Made by a program: the position numbers and the translations under genes. Of a stretch of 5,005 nt of DNA, positions 1 through 5,005 are shown in pieces. The notes beneath the pieces are model-generated. The model did not search any database, was not told the origin of the DNA, and worked only from the letters and a program-made list of their open reading frames with translations. The stretch is taken from contig CALMVM010000129.1 of the NCBI GenBank assembly GCA_937873255.1, forward strand, positions 1 through 5,005. Direction: 5' to 3'. Numbering within the stretch: position 1 is the stretch's first letter; every line of letters begins with the position of its first letter. Origin of the DNA: an uncultured Verrucomicrobiota bacterium (GTDB lineage Bacteria > Verrucomicrobiota > Verrucomicrobiia > Chthoniobacterales > SZAS-18).

Positions 1-80
1 AGCCCGAGCCGCTTGGCGACCGGCACCGACACCACCGCCGCCAGCAAGTAGATGAAGACCTGAAAAAGTCCGCCGCTCAT
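1..80 (-). CDS. KefB/KefC-type potassium/proton antiporter, N-terminal fragment
   Basis: Only the first 26 codons are in the window; the gene continues past position 1. The start ATG (80-78) gives MSGGLFQVFIYLLAAVVSVP followed by VAKRLG. This is the beginning of a first membrane helix with a V-P-V-A-x-R-L-G ending, matching the start of glutathione-gated Kef antiporters, where a V-P-(I/L)-A-x-R-L-G segment ends the first helix. The family exports potassium in exchange for protons across the inner membrane and is opened by glutathione adducts of toxic electrophiles. The start overlaps the stop of the upstream kefF by 4 bases (ATGA), implying translational coupling. That neighbour is the main support for the call, because so short a fragment could otherwise belong to another CPA2-family antiporter. 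KefB and KefC cannot be told apart here. Confidence 0.72.
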   Translation of the reverse strand, partial: MSGGLFQVFIYLLAAVVSVPVAKRLG

Positions 81-649
81 CGTGCGTCGCCCCCCGATAT
101 TTCCGCCCCGGCATCGCGCAACTCCCCCAGCCGCTGGCGATATTCGCGCGCGTGTCGGTCGATCTCGGCGTCGCTCAGGGCGCGCGCATTGTACACCACG
201 AACGGAGAGAGATATTCCATGCCGCAGAGCCGCGCGGTTTGCTCGAAGGGCGCGAGCAGTTCGCCCACGGTAAAGCGATTATAACCCTCCCGCGCGTAAG
301 CCTCCGCCGGACCTCCCGCGCTCAACACGCTCAGGAGGCGTTTGCCGCGCAGGGCCGTGCCGTTTTCGCCATACGCGAAGCCGTATTCGAGCACGAGGTC
401 CTGCCATTCCTTGAGCAGCGCGGGCGAGCTGTACCAGTAGAACGGATGCTGGAAGACGATCAGGTCGTGCTCGACCATGAGGCGTTGCTCGTGCTCCACG
501 TCGAGTTGGAAATCGTAATACTGTTCGTACAGGTCGTGGAACGTCACCCCGTCGAGGTCGCGCACGGCGTCCGCCAGCGCCCGCTGCACGCGCGAACGGT
601 GGAACGCCGGGTGGGCGAAGAGGACGAGAACACGCGCGGGAGCGGACAC
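77..649 (-). CDS. kefF: KefF-like FMN-dependent NAD(P)H oxidoreductase, ancillary protein of a Kef potassium-efflux system
   Basis: From a GTG start the product is 190 residues, close to the 176 of E. coli KefF. It is a cytoplasmic flavodoxin-fold quinone reductase that binds a Kef antiporter and is needed for its full activity. Visible motifs are the first strand and phosphate loop VLVLFAHPAFHRSR (7-20), DLYEQYYDFQLD (39-50, compare LYQLYPDF in E. coli), the flavin segment LIVFQHPFYWYSSPALLKEW (63-82), YGFAYGENGTALRGK (89-103), SAGG (110-113) and the late LCGMEYLSPFVVY (141-153). An in-frame TTG/GTG extension up to 850 exists, but it encodes repeat sequence and has no family counterpart, so the GTG at 649-647 was chosen. 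No Shine-Dalgarno is visible. The stop overlaps the antiporter start by 4 bases, as in kefF-kefC operons. The family call is firm. The exact start is less so, because an out-of-frame ATG lies 8 bases upstream of the GTG. Confidence 0.87.
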   Translation of the reverse strand: MSAPARVLVLFAHPAFHRSRVQRALADAVRDLDGVTFHDLYEQYYDFQLDVEHEQRLMVEHDLIVFQHPFYWYSSPALLKEWQDLVLEYGFAYGENGTALRGKRLLSVLSAGGPAEAYAREGYNRFTVGELLAPFEQTARLCGMEYLSPFVVYNARALSDAEIDRHAREYRQRLGELRDAGAEISGGDAR

Positions 650-665
650 GCGGACATTGTTTAAT

Positions 666-693
666 GCAAAAGGCGAAAGGCGAAAGGCAAAAG
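666..693. repeat. 7-nt tandem repeat (GGCGAAA/GGCAAAA units)
   Basis: Four adjacent units read gcaaaa, ggcgaaa, ggcgaaa, ggcaaaa and a final g on the plus strand. The opposite strand is a CTTTCGC/CTTTTGC pyrimidine-rich tract just upstream of the kefF start. Heptameric repeats of this kind are, to my knowledge, dispersed in some verrucomicrobial genomes, but that is recall, not a search. The tract lies where a kefF promoter or untranslated leader would be, so it could affect expression through unit-number change. That is inference. Confidence 0.6.
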
Positions 694-740
694 TCCAGCC
701 ATCCAGAAGAGTTGCCGTCGCGCCAGCGGCGTCCAACCAA

Positions 741-848
741 GGTCTTGATGGCTCTCCGAACCGTCCATAGGTCGGCTTGGATGATTTCCGTGCGCGCAGT
801 GCGTCTCGCCGGAAAAATCTATGGACGGCTCGGAGAGCCATCCCTACC
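741..848. repeat. REP doublet / REPIN-like inverted repeat
   Basis: Two 24-nt arms, 747-770 (gatggctctccgaaccgtcc then atag) and 819-842 (its reverse complement with one mismatch), face each other across a 48-nt spacer. Three further matching bases at 741-743 and 846-848 extend the arms to 30 nt after a 3-nt mismatch block. Each arm also folds on itself. In the right arm, ggacggctc (823-831) pairs with gagccatcc (835-843) around a gga loop with one mismatch. The left arm (747-754 with 758-765) has one wobble and one mismatch. Short palindromes paired in inverted orientation are the architecture of REPINs, non-autonomous elements mobilised by RAYT transposases. No RAYT gene is in the window. 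The right arm overlaps the end of the DUF1272 gene. No T-run follows, so it is not a classical terminator. Confidence 0.75.
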
Positions 849-1097
849 ATTTTTTGGAACGCAGGGCGCGTCCCGCCGCTTCCTCACGCCCGACGCCGGA
901 TTTCGCTCCAGTAGAACCGCCGGACGCACCGGTCGGCGCGTGAGTTCTCCGCCGCAGTTCGCGCAGACGAAACCGAGTTTTTCACCGGCGCAATCGGCGC
1001 AATAGGTACACTCGAAGGTGCAGATGTAGGCTCCTCTCGACTCCGGCGGCAGGTCGCGGTCGCAACACTCGCAGTTCGGTCTCAGTTCAAGGGCCAT
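819..1097 (-). CDS. DUF1272 family small cysteine-rich protein
   Basis: The 92-residue product begins MALELRPNCECCDRDLPP and carries nine cysteines in its first 48 residues: C9, C11, C12, C26, C30, C33, C36, C45 and C48. The pairs C-C-D, C-T-F-E-C, C-A-D-C and C-A-N-C-G-G look like a zinc-ribbon core, and the order matches DUF1272 proteins, whose function is unknown. Metal binding is inferred from Cys spacing. The family core ends near residue 62 (TRRPVRPA). The tail to residue 92 is Arg-rich and of low similarity, and its last eight codons (RDGSPSRP) and TAG stop lie in the right arm of the REP-like repeat, so the native end may have been replaced. The ATG at 1097-1095 fits the family start. 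The frame stays open upstream to about 1373 but there it runs antisense to oppA and shows no family similarity. Transcription diverges from oppA. Confidence 0.85.
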   Translation of the reverse strand: MALELRPNCECCDRDLPPESRGAYICTFECTYCADCAGEKLGFVCANCGGELTRRPVRPAVLLERNPASGVRKRRDAPCVPKNGRDGSPSRP

Positions 1098-1203
1098 GAT
1101 GGTCCGCAGCTTCGTATAGGAATGCCGACCACGCCACCCGCTGGCTTTCGGCTTGCGGTGCGGGCGAATTTTTCGTCTGCTGGAGCCGTCGTTTTTTCCT
1201 ACC
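1098..1203. promoter_or_regulatory. Divergent intergenic region between the DUF1272 gene and oppA
   Basis: This 106-bp gap must hold the promoters of both divergent genes. The best minus-strand -10 candidate is TATACG (1118-1113), 15 bases before the DUF1272 ATG, without a convincing -35 box. For oppA no good -35/-10 pair stands out; ttgcgg at 1154-1159 is a weak -35 candidate. There is no Shine-Dalgarno before the oppA GTG, where the sequence is tttttcctacc. The region assignment follows from gene layout; the individual boxes are guesses. Confidence 0.3.
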
Positions 1204-2820
1204 GTGCGCCGATCCCTTTTGCTCCTGTCGCTGGTTGTTCTCGCGGGCTGTTCGCGGCAACGAACCCTCACCCCCGTCGAACAGGGCAACCGCGACGGCG
1301 TCCTGCACCTGGGCAACGGCTCCGAACCGCGCGAACTCGACCCCGAGACCTGCACCGGCATCCCCGAGGCCAACGTCGTGCGCGCCCTCTACGAACCGCT
1401 CGTCAACTACAGCGACGGCGACCTCCATCCGGTGCCCGGGGTGGCCCGGAGTTGGGAGGTCTCGCCCGACGGCCTCGCGTACACGTTCCACCTGCGTCCC
1501 GACGCGAAATGGAGCAACGGCGCGCCGCTGGTCGCGGGGGAGTTCGTGCGCAGTTTTCAGCGCACGCTCTCGCCCAGGCTCGGCGCGGAGTTTTCCTATT
1601 TCCTGTGGGTGCTCAAGAACGCGAAACCCTACAACGAGGGCACACTGACCGACTTCGCGCAGGTCGGCGTCCACGCGACCGACGATCACACCCTGCGCCT
1701 GGATCTCGAACATCCCGCGCCGTATCTGCTCAACCTCATCGCCGGCCGCACTTGGTACCCGGTTTATCTGCCCGCCATCGAGAAGACCGGCCCCGTCGAT
1801 CAACATGGCAACCAGGGCTGGACGCGACCTGATACATTCGTGGGCAACGGAGCGTTCGTGCTCACCGAGTGGTCGCCCGGCAAGCGCATCGTCGTCAAGA
1901 AGAACCCGCAATATTGGGACGCCGCGAACACCCGGCTCAACGAGATCGATTTTTATCCCATCGACAACAACGACACCGAGGAACGCGCCTTTCGCGCCGG
2001 GCAGCTTCACAAGACGTATCCGAGCAACATCCCCACGAGCAAGGTCGATGTGTACCGCCGCGAGCATCCCGAGTTGTTGCGAATCCCGCCGTACATGGGC
2101 AGCTATTATTTCATGCTCAACCTCACCCGCGCTCCGCTCGACGACGTGCGCGTGCGCCGCGCGCTGGCGATGACGGTGGACCGCGAGGCCATCGTCAAAA
2201 ACGTCACGCGCGCGGGTCAGCCGGCGGCGAGCACGTACGTGCCCCCGGGGATGAACGGATATCTCTGCACCAACCCGGTTCCGTACAACCCCGAGGCCGC
2301 GCGCAAACTCCTCGCCGAGGCCGGGCACCCGGGCGGCGCGAATCTGCCGCCGATTGACCTCCTCCTTAACACCTCCGAACTGCACAAACAGATCGCCGAG
2401 GCGGTCCAGCAGATGTGGAAAAAAGAGCTGGGCGTCACGGTCAATTTGCGCAACGAGGAATGGAAGGTATACCTCAGCGATCGTTCGACGATGAACTACA
2501 CGATGGCGCGCGCGGGCTGGATCGCCACGTACCTCGATCCGCTGGCGTTTCTGGATAATTTCGTCACCAAGGGATTGAACAACAACACGGGATTTGCCAG
2601 CGTGGAATACGATGGACTCCTCGTGCAGGCGCGCAAGGACACCGACCCTGCCGCGCGCAACCGCGATTTCGACCGTGCGGAGACGATCCTCTTGGAAACC
2701 GCGCCCGTGATCCCGGTGTATTACTACACGAACCCGTACCTGATCTCGCCGAGCGTGCAGGGCTGGAACGACAATCTGTTCGACTTCCACCCGTACCATC
2801 GAGTGTGGCTCAAGCCGTAG
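1204..2820 (+). CDS. oppA: Oligopeptide ABC transporter substrate-binding lipoprotein, OppA type (SBP family 5)
   Basis: The 538-residue product has a short lipoprotein signal (VRRSLLLLSLVVLAGC) with lipobox LAGC at 13-16 and Cys16 as the lipidation site. Ser at +2 fits outer-membrane sorting if proteobacterial rules apply. Family-5 binding-protein motifs follow: PGVARSW (78-84), YTFHLRPDAKWSNGAP (93-108), NGAF (215-218), DVRVRRALAMTVDR (314-327), NTSELHK (389-395), EEWKVYL (418-424), ARAGW (435-439) and PVYYYTNPYL (504-513). It aligns from end to end with enterobacterial OppA (about 543 residues). His394, Arg427 and Arg436 match OppA His371, Arg404 and Arg413, but Thr442 replaces Asp419, which binds the peptide amino group. 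GTG at 1204 was preferred to an upstream TTG at 1153, which would put 17 non-signal residues in front. No permease or ATPase gene is adjacent, so it stands as an orphan binding protein here. Substrate is inferred. Confidence 0.93.
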   Translation: MRRSLLLLSLVVLAGCSRQRTLTPVEQGNRDGVLHLGNGSEPRELDPETCTGIPEANVVRALYEPLVNYSDGDLHPVPGVARSWEVSPDGLAYTFHLRPDAKWSNGAPLVAGEFVRSFQRTLSPRLGAEFSYFLWVLKNAKPYNEGTLTDFAQVGVHATDDHTLRLDLEHPAPYLLNLIAGRTWYPVYLPAIEKTGPVDQHGNQGWTRPDTFVGNGAFVLTEWSPGKRIVVKKNPQYWDAANTRLNEIDFYPIDNNDTEERAFRAGQLHKTYPSNIPTSKVDVYRREHPELLRIPPYMGSYYFMLNLTRAPLDDVRVRRALAMTVDREAIVKNVTRAGQPAASTYVPPGMNGYLCTNPVPYNPEAARKLLAEAGHPGGANLPPIDLLLNTSELHKQIAEAVQQMWKKELGVTVNLRNEEWKVYLSDRSTMNYTMARAGWIATYLDPLAFLDNFVTKGLNNNTGFASVEYDGLLVQARKDTDPAARNRDFDRAETILLETAPVIPVYYYTNPYLISPSVQGWNDNLFDFHPYHRVWLKP

Positions 2821-2825
2821 GCGGA

Positions 2826-2921
2826 TTAGCCACAAAAAGCACAGAAAACACAAAAGGAAAAAAGATGAAACTGTCTCTTCCCCTTTTTTGTGTCTTTTGT
2901 GCTTTTTGTGGCTAAATTTTT
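2826..2921 (+). terminator. Large A/T-rich palindrome with 9-nt periodicity, probable terminator between convergent genes
   Basis: The arm ttagccacaaaaagcaca (2826-2843) is perfectly complementary to 2898-2915. Pairing continues to 2851/2890 with two mismatches, giving 26-bp arms around a 38-nt centre. A run of five T (2917-2921) follows on the plus strand, so it can terminate oppA transcription. No T-run lies beyond it on the minus strand, so termination of ribF would be weaker. Each arm is built of 9-nt units (cacaaaaag, cacagaaaa, cacaaaagg), a style I associate with a widespread dispersed repeat of Verrucomicrobia and relatives (from memory, unchecked). The palindrome begins 6 bases after the oppA stop and contains the ribF stop. 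Confidence 0.72.
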
Positions 2922-3886
2922 CCGGTTTCCGAGTGGCACCGACGCCCGCTTTCCACATCGCGCCCGATCTGCGCGCGCAACTCTTCCACGTTCGCAAACT
3001 TCCGCTCCGCCCGCAGGAACCGCCGGAAACTTACCTCCACGTCCTCCCCGTAAATCTCCCGGTCGAAATCGAACAGGTGCAACTCCAACAGCCGTTCGCC
3101 GCCCGGAGCCGCCACCGTCGGACGGAACCCGAGGTTCACCACGCCGGGATATTTCCCCCCGCGCCACTCCGCTTCCACCGCATAAACGCCGTTCGGCGGA
3201 AATTGCTCGTTGTGCGCGGCGAGGTTCGCCGTGGGGTAACCCAATTGCCGTCCCAACTGCTGCCCCGCCACGACCGTACCGAGGATCGTGAATTCCCGCC
3301 CGAGATAACGCGCTGCCCGCGCCAGGTCGCCCGCTTCCACCGCCTGCCGGATCAACGTCGAGCTGACCGTCTGCCCGTCGACCGCCACCGACGGCAGGCC
3401 CACCACCGCGAAGCCGTGGCGTTCGCCCAGACGCGTGAGCAGATCGAGGTTGCCCGCCCCGGCGCGCCCGAACGTCCAGTTGAACCCCACGCAAATCTCG
3501 CGCAACGGCCGCGCCGCACTCGCCAGCGCCGTGATGAAATCCTCCGGCGCGGTCACCGCGAACGCCGCGTCGAACGGCAGCGCCAAGCAATGCGTCGCAC
3601 CCAACCCGGCGAAGTATTGGAATTTGTGACGCGTGGAGGTCAGCAATCGCGGCGCGGCTTCGGGCCGAATGACTTTCAACGGATGCGGGTCGAACGTGAC
3701 CACGACCGCCGCCGCGCCCGGTTCGCGGCGGGCGTCGTCCACGGCGCGGCCGATGACGGCGCGGTGGCCGAGCTGGCCGCCGTCGAACACGCCGATGGCC
3801 AGGTACGCGGGGCCGAGGCCGGCGAGCGCGTCGGGTGAATGGTGGATTTCCAAAGGACGGTCGGGCGGGGTCGCGGGAAACTCCAC
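2912..3886 (-). CDS. ribF: Bifunctional riboflavin kinase / FMN adenylyltransferase (FAD synthetase)
   Basis: RibF phosphorylates riboflavin to FMN and adenylates FMN to FAD in the cytoplasm. From GTG at 3886 the product is 324 residues (E. coli: 313). The N-terminal adenylyltransferase shows GVFDGGQLGH (32-41), FDPHP (65-69), VGFNWTFG (133-140) and the SSTLIR motif (175-180). The C-terminal kinase shows GYPTAN (216-221), NGVYAV (232-237), NLGFRPTV (251-258), LELHLFDFD (267-275) and YGEDVEV (279-285). Position 38 is Gln (CAG, 3775-3773) where the family has the first His of HxGH, and Gly37 replaces the usual Val. The start is uncertain: TTG at 3949 gives 345 residues, while TTG at 3853 gives 313 and fits the family N-terminus best. 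The TAG stop lies inside the palindrome shared with oppA. An intrinsic terminator upstream separates it from the next gene, so it should have its own promoter, which I could not identify. Confidence 0.93.
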   Translation of the reverse strand: MEFPATPPDRPLEIHHSPDALAGLGPAYLAIGVFDGGQLGHRAVIGRAVDDARREPGAAAVVVTFDPHPLKVIRPEAAPRLLTSTRHKFQYFAGLGATHCLALPFDAAFAVTAPEDFITALASAARPLREICVGFNWTFGRAGAGNLDLLTRLGERHGFAVVGLPSVAVDGQTVSSTLIRQAVEAGDLARAARYLGREFTILGTVVAGQQLGRQLGYPTANLAAHNEQFPPNGVYAVEAEWRGGKYPGVVNLGFRPTVAAPGGERLLELHLFDFDREIYGEDVEVSFRRFLRAERKFANVEELRAQIGRDVESGRRCHSETGKI

Positions 3887-3983
3887 CGCAACGCCCCGGA
3901 CGCGCAAGCAAAAAACGGTGAACGGCTCTCCCCGGGCAGCATTGGTCAACGCTCGCGGCGCAGCCGCCTATTTGTTCCACCGG

Positions 3984-4026
3984 CAAAAACAACGGCAGGC
4001 CCGAACCCCGAGTGCCCGGACCTGCC
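3984..4026 (-). terminator. Intrinsic terminator of the PRC-barrel/DUF2382 gene
   Basis: On the minus strand, GGCAGGTCCG (4026-4017) pairs with CGGGCCTGCC (4003-3994) as a 10-bp stem with one G-U wobble and a 13-nt loop. It is followed by GTTGTTTTTG, a T-rich tract. It begins 27 bases after the TAA stop of the upstream gene and ends about 97 bases before the chosen ribF start, so it should isolate ribF from that transcript. Confidence 0.75.
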
Positions 4027-4038
4027 GCCGATGGTTGG

Positions 4039-4057
4039 GTAACGCGCCGCGCGTTAC
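4039..4057. repeat. Perfect 8-bp palindrome spanning a stop codon
   Basis: gtaacgcg (4039-4046) and cgcgttac (4050-4057) are perfect reverse complements around ccg. The stop codon TAA (4056-4054) of the DUF2382 gene lies in one arm. It precedes the intrinsic terminator and could add a second hairpin, protect the 3' end of the mRNA, or be chance in GC-rich DNA. Confidence 0.45.
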
Positions 4058-4872
4058 TTGCGGATCGTGTCGCTCTGCGTCACGGTCTTGCCGTCGCGGA
4101 GCACTTCCACGTCTTCCTTGCGCACGGTCTCGCTGACGTTCTGCGTCTCGCTCTCGGCGGTCTTTTTCAGACGCACCGCGCCGGTCACCACCGCGTCCTT
4201 GGCGACCACCACTTCCTCGCGCGTGAGCGGCACGTCGATGACCTCTTCCTTGAAGTCGCTCGTCGCCGTTCCCGAACGCACTTCGCCGGCCGTCACCCGC
4301 TCGATCACCACGTCCTCGTGGCGAATCTCCACGGGCTGGTTGACGACTTCCGTGCGCACGATCTTGCGCAGGCGCACCTGGCCGGCGTCCACCGTGCGTT
4401 TGCCCACGCGCACCTGTTCCTCGGTCAGCGGCACCTCGATGGTGTCCTTGTCCGTGGTCGTGGCGGTCGTGGCCGCGTTCGCCGTGGCGGTGCGGTTCGC
4501 CGCGCCCGCGCTGGCCGCGCCGGAGACGGCCGTGCTGCCGCTGCGCAGGTTGTAATAATGATAAATCTCCGCCTCCTCCGAGTCGGTGATCTCCGTGTCC
4601 GCGTCGACGCTCATCGCGCCCTTGATGAACTCCGCCTCGTACGGCACGCGCACGGTGCGGTTCGCCTCGTCGAACTCCACGCGATCCACCGGGATGACGT
4701 GGTTGTGCCCGAAAATCCAGCCGGTTTTCACACCGATGAATTCCAGCTTGCCGGAGCTGCTGTCGGCCCAAAAGGAGTGCAGGGTGCCGATCTCGTTGCC
4801 GTGCTGATCGACGACGTTGGAGTCGAGCAGGTCCTGGATGTTTGCGGCGGTCTTGGTGGTCAGTGCTGTCAT
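4054..4872 (-). CDS. PRC-barrel and DUF2382 (YsnF/AvaK-type) domain protein, putative stress protein
   Basis: From ATG at 4872 the product has 272 residues, no signal peptide and no membrane segment, so it is probably cytoplasmic. Residues 11-108 form a PRC-barrel: VVDQHGNEIGTLHSFWAD (20-37), then GKLEFIGVKTGWIFGHNHVI (41-60) and the P-V-D-R-V-E-F segment (61-67). Residues 110-143 are a low-complexity Ala/Thr/Ser linker. The rest is DUF2382 and contains an obvious internal duplication: IEVPLTEEQVRVGKRTV (145-161) with its continuation to 192 aligns without gaps to IDVPLTREEVVVAKDAV (212-228) with its continuation to 259. The family includes B. subtilis YsnF, a general stress protein; the biochemical role is unknown. 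A GTG seven codons upstream lies in a leader hairpin and is less likely. A terminator follows the gene, so it is probably monocistronic. No Shine-Dalgarno is evident. Confidence 0.9.
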   Translation of the reverse strand: MTALTTKTAANIQDLLDSNVVDQHGNEIGTLHSFWADSSSGKLEFIGVKTGWIFGHNHVIPVDRVEFDEANRTVRVPYEAEFIKGAMSVDADTEITDSEEAEIYHYYNLRSGSTAVSGAASAGAANRTATANAATTATTTDKDTIEVPLTEEQVRVGKRTVDAGQVRLRKIVRTEVVNQPVEIRHEDVVIERVTAGEVRSGTATSDFKEEVIDVPLTREEVVVAKDAVVTGAVRLKKTAESETQNVSETVRKEDVEVLRDGKTVTQSDTIRK

Positions 4873-4882
4873 GGTTGGGGTG

Positions 4883-4920
4883 CGATGCCTCACGACGAAG
4901 TCTCCGTTGCGAGGCCATCG
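4883..4920 (-). promoter_or_regulatory. Leader hairpin just upstream of the DUF2382 gene
   Basis: cgatgcctcacgacg (4883-4897) pairs with cgttgcgaggccatcg (4905-4920) with one bulged base, one G-U wobble and one mismatch, around a 7-nt loop. The base of the stem lies 10 bases before the ATG, so in mRNA it would cover the ribosome-landing region. It could control translation or be an operator. The pairing is seen directly; the regulatory role is inferred. Confidence 0.45.
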
Positions 4921-4960
4921 CTCTTTCGAGTGATGTACCTGAAACGGAGGCGTGCGGGCA

Positions 4961-4994
4961 GGCTCCCCGTATGACGGGTGCCGCTAGCCAGCGG
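4961..4994. repeat. Two adjacent small hairpins near the window end
   Basis: The first is ggc-tc-cccgt-atg-acggg-t-gcc (4961-4982): a 5-bp GC-rich stem extended by a 3-bp GGC/GCC clamp across a small internal loop. The second is ccgct-agcc-agcgg (4981-4994). They lie 90-120 bases upstream of the DUF2382 ATG and may be part of its leader, its promoter region, or the terminator of a gene beyond the window. The rest of 4873-5005 shows no gene and no convincing promoter box. Confidence 0.4.
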
Positions 4995-5005
4995 AACTTC
5001 TAAAC

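Noticed and set aside
747..842. Possible CRISPR or IS terminal repeats
   Set aside because: Only two inverted arms with one short spacer, no array, no transposase frame between them and no evident target-site duplication.
650..850. Extended N-terminus of kefF up to position 850
   Set aside because: The extra 67 residues translate the REP arm and the heptamer repeat, and KefF proteins begin directly at the first beta strand.
1098..1373. Upstream extension of the DUF1272 frame
   Set aside because: It crosses the divergent promoter region and the oppA signal sequence, whereas the ATG at 1097 gives the family's usual start.
1087..2997. Long open frame (636 codons) on the minus strand opposite oppA
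   Set aside because: It is antisense to a gene with complete family-5 binding-protein similarity, has no recognisable domain, and its N-terminus is translated A/T-rich palindrome (HKKHKRHKK-type sequence). GC-rich codon bias explains its length.
2826..3992. Second minus-strand and plus-strand long frames over ribF
   Set aside because: They lie in other frames of a convincing ribF, are rich in Arg/Gly/Pro shadow composition and run through repeat sequence.
4012..4974. Open frames on both strands overlapping the DUF2382 gene
   Set aside because: His/Arg/Val-rich shadow composition, no family similarity, and the PRC-barrel/DUF2382 frame accounts for the region.
4992..4998. GGAACTT, resembling an ECF sigma-factor -35 element on the plus strand
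   Set aside because: The window ends before any -10 element could be seen, and the sequence forms part of a small hairpin region, so there is no support.

Overview
This window reads as a GC-rich bacterial chromosome segment, with a strong G/C preference at third codon positions. A verrucomicrobial origin, perhaps near Opitutales, is my best guess. It rests on the style of the dispersed intergenic repeats (a REP doublet, a 7-nt GGCGAAA-type repeat and a 9-nt CACAAAAAG-type palindrome) and on the near absence of Shine-Dalgarno sequences. No taxonomic marker gene is present, so the assignment is weak.

Layout, left to right. Positions 1-80 hold the first 26 codons of a KefB/KefC-type potassium/proton antiporter on the minus strand. 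It overlaps by 4 bases the end of kefF (77-649, minus), the FMN-dependent ancillary subunit of such antiporters, so the pair forms a translationally coupled potassium-efflux unit. Positions 650-818 hold no gene but carry a 7-nt tandem repeat and most of a REP/REPIN-like inverted repeat. A small Cys-rich DUF1272 protein follows (819-1097, minus); its last codons and its stop lie in the right arm of that repeat. A roughly 106-bp divergent promoter region separates it from an OppA-type lipoprotein (1204-2820, plus).

oppA converges on ribF (2912-3886, minus; riboflavin kinase/FAD synthetase). The 91-bp gap between them is filled by a large A/T-rich palindrome with 9-nt periodicity that can act as a terminator for oppA and also contains the ribF stop codon. 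Upstream of ribF is a clear intrinsic terminator (3984-4026) for the last gene, a PRC-barrel plus DUF2382 (YsnF/AvaK-type) putative stress protein (4054-4872, minus). The remaining 133 bp up to the window end form a leader with several hairpins.

The genes do not form one pathway: potassium efflux and electrophile defence, oligopeptide capture, flavin cofactor synthesis and a putative stress protein. A loose link is that KefF is a flavoprotein and RibF makes its cofactor, but nothing shows co-regulation. I see no undescribed multi-gene system. The most interesting points are residue-level: OppA has Thr where the peptide-amine-binding Asp is expected, and RibF has Gln in place of the first His of its HxGH motif. 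The nested repeats that supply gene ends are also worth checking.
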